A DNA stretch of 38,719 bases from CAINVV01 sp036508555 (GTDB lineage Bacteria; Bacteroidota; Bacteroidia; Bacteroidales; Prolixibacteraceae): positions 1 through 38,719 of the forward strand of contig DATCHD010000060.1 in NCBI GenBank assembly GCA_036508555.1, in the 5' to 3' direction. The notes below the pieces were generated by a model. The model was given only the letters and a program-made list of their open reading frames with translations, was not told the DNA's origin and did not search any database. The stretch's first letter is position 1, and every line of letters begins with the position of its first letter. A program made the position numbers and the translations under genes. Shown piece after piece: positions 33,799-38,719 of this stretch.

Positions 33799-34695
33799 AT
33801 GAAAAGTCTGACACTTTTCGGTGTGTTGTTGATTCCATTAATGCTTTCTACAGTAAATGGTTATGCTCAGGCAGTTGGTTACTTTTTCGTGGGAGAATCT
33901 ATTCAATTTAAGATAACTCCCTTACCAGGAATCCTCTATGACTGGAGGGTAATTGAAGACACTCATCTCAAAAAGAGCGCTGAAACAGAAAATGTAACTT
34001 ATCTGACCACCAAAAACAGTTCTGAGATCCAAATCAAATGGGAAAAGTCAGGAAAATTCCTTCTGTTACTCACCGGAATTAATGCGTGTGGATGTTCAAA
34101 TATGAAGGCCTACCAGGTAATCGTTTCCAATGGCCATATTCCCGTTGCGGTCAATGATTATGCCATTGCCGATTGGCTAAAGAGCATCCGGATAAATGTT
34201 TTGAACAACGATTATGATCTAAAAAATGATTTAGATACTGCCAGCCTGAAGATTCTCACGAAAGCCGAATATGGAGACGTAACCATTTCAAAAGCAGGCG
34301 TTATTGTTTATGCACCCTTCAAAAATCATATAGGGCTCGACAAATTTTATTACCGGATTTGTGACAAGTGTAATCTGTGTGATACGGCAATGGTAAACGT
34401 TGACCTAAGGGATCCGCCGATTTATTTGCCTGAAGGAATTTCCCCGAATGGAGACGGTTTGAATGACCGGTTTGTGATAAAAGGGCTGGAAGCCTTTGAA
34501 AAATCTTCCCTCACGATTTTTGGCCGGGACGGAGTCACCATATACAAGAATGATGATTATCGAAATGACTGGACCGGATTGCAGAACACTAAAAATCACA
34601 GCGCTATTCCAGTCCCTCCCGGTACCTATTACTATCTGCTTTGTTTGGGTGGTACCAAAAAGATTATCAAAGGATTTGTTTACATTATCAAATAA
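33799..34695 (+). CDS. T9SS type B protein with gliding-motility-associated C-terminal domain
   Basis: The 298-residue protein has a signal peptide ending near YAQA. Residues ~25-110 form an Ig-like domain with a C-x-NMKAYQV strand. Residues ~115-205 are a cadherin-like domain starting VNDYAIADWLKSIRINVLNNDYD, and the last ~90 residues are the CHU_C/gliding-motility C-terminal domain (EGISPNGDGLNDRFVIKG, IFGRDGVTIY, GTYYYLLCLGG). That domain directs type IX secretion in Bacteroidota and often surface attachment. It ends the plus-strand module and lies 9 bp from the convergent paralogue. A TTG start at 33745 is less likely than the ATG at 33799. Confidence 0.87.
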   Translation: MKSLTLFGVLLIPLMLSTVNGYAQAVGYFFVGESIQFKITPLPGILYDWRVIEDTHLKKSAETENVTYLTTKNSSEIQIKWEKSGKFLLLLTGINACGCSNMKAYQVIVSNGHIPVAVNDYAIADWLKSIRINVLNNDYDLKNDLDTASLKILTKAEYGDVTISKAGVIVYAPFKNHIGLDKFYYRICDKCNLCDTAMVNVDLRDPPIYLPEGISPNGDGLNDRFVIKGLEAFEKSSLTIFGRDGVTIYKNDDYRNDWTGLQNTKNHSAIPVPPGTYYYLLCLGGTKKIIKGFVYIIK

Positions 34696-34704
34696 AAAAA
34701 CAGG

Positions 34705-36135
34705 CTAATACAACAGATAAACAAAACCTTTCAGATAGCGGTTGGTCCCTCCGAGATGCAGAACATAATAATAGGTACCCGTCGGAAGCATGGTCCCATC
34801 CGGGATAGCCGCCTCTAAAGACTTGCCTGACCAATCATTCTGATAATCCAGTGACCTGTATACCAGTTGTCCTGCCCTGGTATAAATGGTAAGGGCTGAA
34901 TTTTTGTAATTACTTAGTCCACGGATGACAAAATATTCGTTTTGTCCGTCCCCGTTAGGAGAAATGGCTTCAGGTATCCACACCGGACCGTCATAAATGT
35001 CAACTGTAACATTTGCAGTATCGCAAACCCCGCCCTCGTCACATATCTGATAAACAAAATGATCAATCGCGGCCTTGTGAGTGTCCGGAGAATAGATTAT
35101 CGTTCCATCCGGAATAACCTGGGTTTTTCCATACGCTGGATTCTGTATAACTTTAAGTGATCTTTTGTCAAGGGCATTTTTGGAATCATAGTCATTGTTC
35201 AATACATGGATATGCACTGAATCCACCCAGGAGGTTCTGATATAATCCGCATTAGCAATCAGCACATTAGGTTCGAACGGATATTGGAAAAACTTTTGCG
35301 ATGGGCATCCGAACAGGTCGGTTACTTCAAGGGAGTACATTCCAGCTCCTTTGATGAGTGCAGAGGATTTGTTTGGATCACCGACAATTTCACCCGTTGT
35401 TGATGACCAGTGATATTTAAGACCAACACCCTTTGAGGTTGTCCCGTCAATGAGCATTGAACCATCTTTGTTCGCCTCAGCCGGATAAAGGATTACAACT
35501 TTTGGCGCTTCACCAAAAGTGATTTTAACGGTGTCTTTGTCCGAATCCTCAGATTTGTTGGTTACCGTTAGCAGAATTCTAATACTGTAAGGTAAGGTTC
35601 CGGTAAAACCGGATGACAGGGTCAGATTTGTTTTGGCCGTATTATCGGCCGACAAGATTCCTCCCGGATCAAGCAATCGCCAGAGATAGCTTAAACCAAC
35701 TCCGATAGAGGCAGTTGCATCCAACGTAAATGCATTGCAGATTCCGGTGATCGTGTCTTTGCCTGCCATCGCTAAGACCAGCGGCACTATGACTTTTACA
35801 TATCCTGCCTTCATGTTCTTGCACCCTTTCGAATTGAATGCTGTCACTGTGAAAAAATACTCTCCCTGTATTTTCCACAGCACTGGTAAAACTGCTTTGT
35901 CGGTACCAGTATCATATTCAACTTCTGCCTGGGTGGCAAGATCTGCAGGCTGAAAGGTCGGTTTATTATAAATGCGCCATGCATAGGTTTCCCCTGCTAC
36001 CGGGATAACCGCCAGATTTTTTTGCTGCCCCTCATTCACAACAATACCTCCCTGCTGTGCTACAGAATACTCCGCAACAAACAGGAAAAGCAGAAGTGCA
36101 AGCAATTCAATTCTGAATCTAATGCAAAGTTTCAT
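34705..36135 (-). CDS. Longer T9SS type B protein, paralogue of the gene at 33799
   Basis: From ATG 36135 this encodes 476 residues with a signal peptide ending near VAQQ. It has the same N-terminal domain (YAWRIYNKP, GCKNMKAGYVKV) and the same cadherin-like domain (VHIHVLNNDYDSKNALDKRS). The C-terminal T9SS domain is AISPNGDGQNEYFVIRG, IYTRAGQLVYRS, GTYYYVLHLGG. Two PKD-like domains (TLDATASIGVGLSYLWRLLD; LIDGTTSKGVGLKYHWSSTT) are inserted, which the plus-strand gene lacks. The difference is domain gain or loss after duplication. It is the last gene of the minus-strand module. Confidence 0.87.
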   Translation of the reverse strand: MKLCIRFRIELLALLLFLFVAEYSVAQQGGIVVNEGQQKNLAVIPVAGETYAWRIYNKPTFQPADLATQAEVEYDTGTDKAVLPVLWKIQGEYFFTVTAFNSKGCKNMKAGYVKVIVPLVLAMAGKDTITGICNAFTLDATASIGVGLSYLWRLLDPGGILSADNTAKTNLTLSSGFTGTLPYSIRILLTVTNKSEDSDKDTVKITFGEAPKVVILYPAEANKDGSMLIDGTTSKGVGLKYHWSSTTGEIVGDPNKSSALIKGAGMYSLEVTDLFGCPSQKFFQYPFEPNVLIANADYIRTSWVDSVHIHVLNNDYDSKNALDKRSLKVIQNPAYGKTQVIPDGTIIYSPDTHKAAIDHFVYQICDEGGVCDTANVTVDIYDGPVWIPEAISPNGDGQNEYFVIRGLSNYKNSALTIYTRAGQLVYRSLDYQNDWSGKSLEAAIPDGTMLPTGTYYYVLHLGGTNRYLKGFVYLLY

Positions 36136-36247
36136 TTTAATAAAGGATCTCTTGGGCATTCAGCCGAATATAACGTTCCCAAAACTCAATTTGATTGAAA
36201 CAAATAATTCAAAAATCTATGAAAGCTTTCAGCAACTAGGGAAGTGT

Positions 36248-37345
36248 CTAAGGAACGAAAGTTCCTGTTGCTGGATCCGGGATTACTGTAGGACGCTTAT
36301 TAAGTGTTTGGGTGGCAACATCTTCAAATGTTGTCGCAGGAGCGGCACACGTGGTATTATCAATATCAGCATCACCTGATGCATTAGCAGCTTCAACTGC
36401 CAAAGAAATAGCATCATCATTTAAGCCTTCATAAAGACCATTCGTAACAGTTACTTTTATGTAAATTGAAACCCCCTTGGACATGTCGGTAATAGCTGGA
36501 TCGGCAGCAACTGCCGTTCCGGTAAAATCCAATACGGTACCTGTAGTTGCAGTTTGTGCTGCACCTAATGCAGTTAAACCAGCAGTGGCAAGAGTTTTGT
36601 CAACTGTCCATTCAACCAAAGCCTTCTGTCCGGTTTTTAACCCTGAAAGCTTAAAAGAGGGGGTAAATGATCCGGTGAAATTGGCCGCGACCACTTCAAA
36701 ATAGAGGTAGTTTACCCCATAATCAAAGACCATCTTGCTTGTTGGGGCATCATATTTTGCAGAAAGGATGTCTGCATAACACTGGGTATCGGTCGTTCCG
36801 TAAGCCAGTTCAGTAGTCTTATCGGAGTTTTTAATATTCAAAATATCAACAGTAAAAGCATTTTTGGGTATAATCTGGTACACTTTCATGTTGTTCGAAC
36901 AGGTGGGGGTTCCACTCCCTGTGTATTGAAGCACCATAAAAAGTGGTTTCGTAGCTGAAACGTCTTTTAGCCCTGCAGTGGTCCAGGTTACAGTCGTTTT
37001 CGTTGATGCGGTCGCACCCGCCGCAGTCGTTTCGTTCGTCATGTAGTTGAGCGCTCCGGACAGAATAGAGGTACCTTCTTTCGAAATTTCAATTCCTGGA
37101 TTGCGTGTCCCGTTCGTAATAAAATCCATCGATTTTGTTGCATACCAATAGGCTGTACCTCCTCCCGGACTAATACCAGCAGAATAATCATATGGTCTAC
37201 CGGCAATCGGTTGCAACGGGCCATCAGCATTAGGACCAGTGCAGCTAAGCTGTTGAGCGTCATATCCCTTTGTAGCAAGGGGCTGACCAAATGCAGATGT
37301 TGCCACCATCCCGGTCAGCAACACCAAAAGAATCAATTGTTTCAT
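36248..37345 (-). CDS. Secreted protein, paralogue of the gene at 32653
   Basis: The 365-residue protein begins MKQLILLVLLTGMVATSAFG, a signal peptide cleaved before Gln. The rest is mostly beta-strand and Thr/Ala-rich. Similarity to the protein at 32653 is spread over its whole length, most clearly in QPIAGRPYDY, MKVYQIIPKNAFTVDI, the DYGVN/VVAANF block and the C-terminal DVATQTLNKRPTV. It has no CHU_C domain, so export may be by Sec with later assembly, or through an unrecognised signal. It lies between the HYR gene and the T9SS gene, the same place as its paralogue. Confidence 0.77.
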   Translation of the reverse strand: MKQLILLVLLTGMVATSAFGQPLATKGYDAQQLSCTGPNADGPLQPIAGRPYDYSAGISPGGGTAYWYATKSMDFITNGTRNPGIEISKEGTSILSGALNYMTNETTAAGATASTKTTVTWTTAGLKDVSATKPLFMVLQYTGSGTPTCSNNMKVYQIIPKNAFTVDILNIKNSDKTTELAYGTTDTQCYADILSAKYDAPTSKMVFDYGVNYLYFEVVAANFTGSFTPSFKLSGLKTGQKALVEWTVDKTLATAGLTALGAAQTATTGTVLDFTGTAVAADPAITDMSKGVSIYIKVTVTNGLYEGLNDDAISLAVEAANASGDADIDNTTCAAPATTFEDVATQTLNKRPTVIPDPATGTFVP

Positions 37346-37443
37346 AAAATAAAAATTTTAGGGAGAATAAATTTTGTTAATAAAATTCGGCTTTTAAAGC
37401 CATTGGTTTAAGATTCTGATGAATGACTTCTTACGAAATCGTT

Positions 37444-38719
37444 TCATTCAAAGAGTGTTCGGTTTGTCTCATAATTTATTTTTTTTATGTTGGTATGTAG
37501 GATAACCTGTTTATTATTTTGATTGTGATAGGTTACGGCCGGTCGCGGATGGATCCTAATATCTAGCACTACTGGAATAGGATTCTCATTGTTGTTGCAG
37601 TCTTTTACCCAATAGCGTATTTGATGGGTAAGGGTGGTAAAGGTTATTCCATCGCCCCAGAGTTTGATGTCAGTCGGAATACCACTTTCTTTATATGTTG
37701 ATGGCTGACCTGTCCCTGAAATCGTAGGTTGGCCAGTGCTGAAAACTATTTCCCAGCGAATGGTATTCAATGCACAGCAATTATCATTGATATTGGAAAT
37801 GTCAAAAATGGTACTGCTAGCCTTGAACAAATAATAATCAGGATCTGGGTTAATCTTCAGATTATTAGAAACATAAGCGGCAGAAAATAGATTTTCGACA
37901 CAGAATTCAAACGGGCCGGGCGGGGTAAAAGTGGGCGGCTCTTTGTCAGATATTGTAACGGTTTGGGTACATATATCACTCCCGGAAATATTGGTTGCAG
38001 TCCAGGTGATAGTAGAGATACCCACTTTAAAATCGTAAGGTCCTATAGAAGTAGGAGTTGGGCCATTATCAGGTGTTTTACTGGTACCAGTTGCTTCTAT
38101 CGTTCCATCAGGTCCTTTTATGGACCATGTCCAGGTTATGGGTTGGACTCCCTGTTCAAGAGTTGGAACTCCGGGATCAACTTTGTAGCTACACTTTCCA
38201 GGATCGGTATCATGTACAATTGGGAGCATACACGTAATTTCGGGTTTGGCCAGCACAGTAACTGTAAACGAGCAGGTTACAGTATGTAAATTAGCATCGA
38301 CTAAGGTGTAAGTAATGGTGGTGACACCTACATAAAACCGGCTTGAAGCCGGGTAAATATTTATTCCGGACGGGTCACCTGTTCCTGTAGCAGTCGTTCC
38401 ATCAGGACGAACCATTGACCAGGTTAGTGTCCAACCGGGGCAGTTATCGCTGTAAGTTGGTGGAGGAGGAACAGTAACAACATCTTTATAAGGCAATTCA
38501 AAATCTGCCTGAACAACAATAGGTGGTGCCGGACAAGTGAGTACAGGCATTAAGTCGTTTACAGTAACGGTCTGGGTGCAAGACGTATTTATATTACCTG
38601 AATTATCGGTAATGGTCCAGGTAACCGTTTTTGTTCCAACAGGGTAATTACCGCTTGCATTATTCGTATTGTTAAAGCTGTTAACTACTGAAACAATCGA
38701 ATTACAGGGATCATTGATA
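37444..38719 (-). CDS. HYR-repeat surface protein, 5' end missing
   Basis: The frame is open to the window end, so only the last 424 residues are seen; Met at 38550 is internal. Three HYR-like units occur: a partial one with NASGNYPVGTKTVTWTITD and CTQTVTVND; a second with FYVGVTTITYTLVDANLHTV; a third with FKVGISTITWTATNISGSD. After DKEPPTF comes a ~150-residue domain ending YWVKDCNNNENP and IRIHPRPAV that resembles the end of the protein at 31494. A basic, Asn-rich tail follows, without a recognised sorting signal. HYR domains build rod-like extracellular proteins. The next gene follows after 98 bp. Confidence 0.8.
   Translation of the reverse strand, partial: INDPCNSIVSVVNSFNNTNNASGNYPVGTKTVTWTITDNSGNINTSCTQTVTVNDLMPVLTCPAPPIVVQADFELPYKDVVTVPPPPTYSDNCPGWTLTWSMVRPDGTTATGTGDPSGINIYPASSRFYVGVTTITYTLVDANLHTVTCSFTVTVLAKPEITCMLPIVHDTDPGKCSYKVDPGVPTLEQGVQPITWTWSIKGPDGTIEATGTSKTPDNGPTPTSIGPYDFKVGISTITWTATNISGSDICTQTVTISDKEPPTFTPPGPFEFCVENLFSAAYVSNNLKINPDPDYYLFKASSTIFDISNINDNCCALNTIRWEIVFSTGQPTISGTGQPSTYKESGIPTDIKLWGDGITFTTLTHQIRYWVKDCNNNENPIPVVLDIRIHPRPAVTYHNQNNKQVILHTNIKKINYETNRTLFE

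Noticed and set aside
37389..37402. CGGCTTTTAAAGCC hairpin between two minus-strand genes as a terminator
   Set aside because: Short, AT-rich stem with only a weak T run on the minus strand; not convincing.
1..38719. tRNA, rRNA or integration sites
   Set aside because: No gap showed a tRNA-like cloverleaf or rRNA sequence by eye, and no integrase or transposase gene was found; a tRNA search program was not available.

Overview
The window looks like a chromosomal piece of a Bacteroidota genome, most like Bacteroidales or a relative, possibly from a metagenome assembly. The evidence is: a 621-residue IspG with the large central insert typical of this phylum; a GldA-like ABC ATPase; two proteins ending in the gliding-motility-associated C-terminal domain used as a type IX secretion (T9SS type B) signal; GH106-like rhamnosidases; few Shine-Dalgarno sites; and repeated matches to the Bacteroidota -7 promoter element TAnnTTTG. 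No tRNA, rRNA, CRISPR array or transposase gene was recognised.

Layout. 1-5921: two GH106-like glycoside hydrolases, the first cut by the window edge and the second a lipoprotein. 5962-8414 (minus): ispG followed by a HAD phosphatase in a 4-nt overlap. 8484-12056: a GldA-like ABC ATPase and a secreted beta-propeller/phosphoesterase fusion. 12060-13558: metK with a phylum-type promoter, a candidate SAM-II riboswitch and a terminator. 13615-17133: comF, ubiX (minus) and an O-antigen-ligase-like membrane protein with C-terminal TPRs. 17263-17975 (minus): an MNT/HEPN gene pair. 17976-19036: a gene-poor stretch with palindromic repeats and a degraded small reading frame. 19037-20593 (minus): a lipoprotein with a coiled-coil N-terminus and four Ig-like repeats. 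21274-25472 (minus): leuS-gltX with a 4-nt overlap. 25672-28889: gdhA, tatD, ansA. 29085-31326: aspS (minus) and tadA (plus). 31494-38719: a surface-protein island.

The island is the most unusual part. Three plus-strand genes (31494-34695) face three minus-strand genes (34705-38719) tail to tail, 9 bp apart. The order is mirrored: an Ig/HYR-type protein with a shared C-terminal domain, a ~360-residue secreted protein of a family I do not recognise, then a T9SS type B protein. The secreted proteins and the T9SS proteins also seem to share an N-terminal beta-sandwich-like region. I infer an extracellular assembly system present in two diverged copies.

A family of small palindromes with a TTGCAA or TTTCAAA centre and variable but self-complementary arms lies in the gaps between genes, nearly always downstream of a gene. 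It resembles REP-type elements. A different 48-nt perfect palindrome and a second hairpin lie at the 3' end of aspS, and the second hairpin contains the aspS stop codon.
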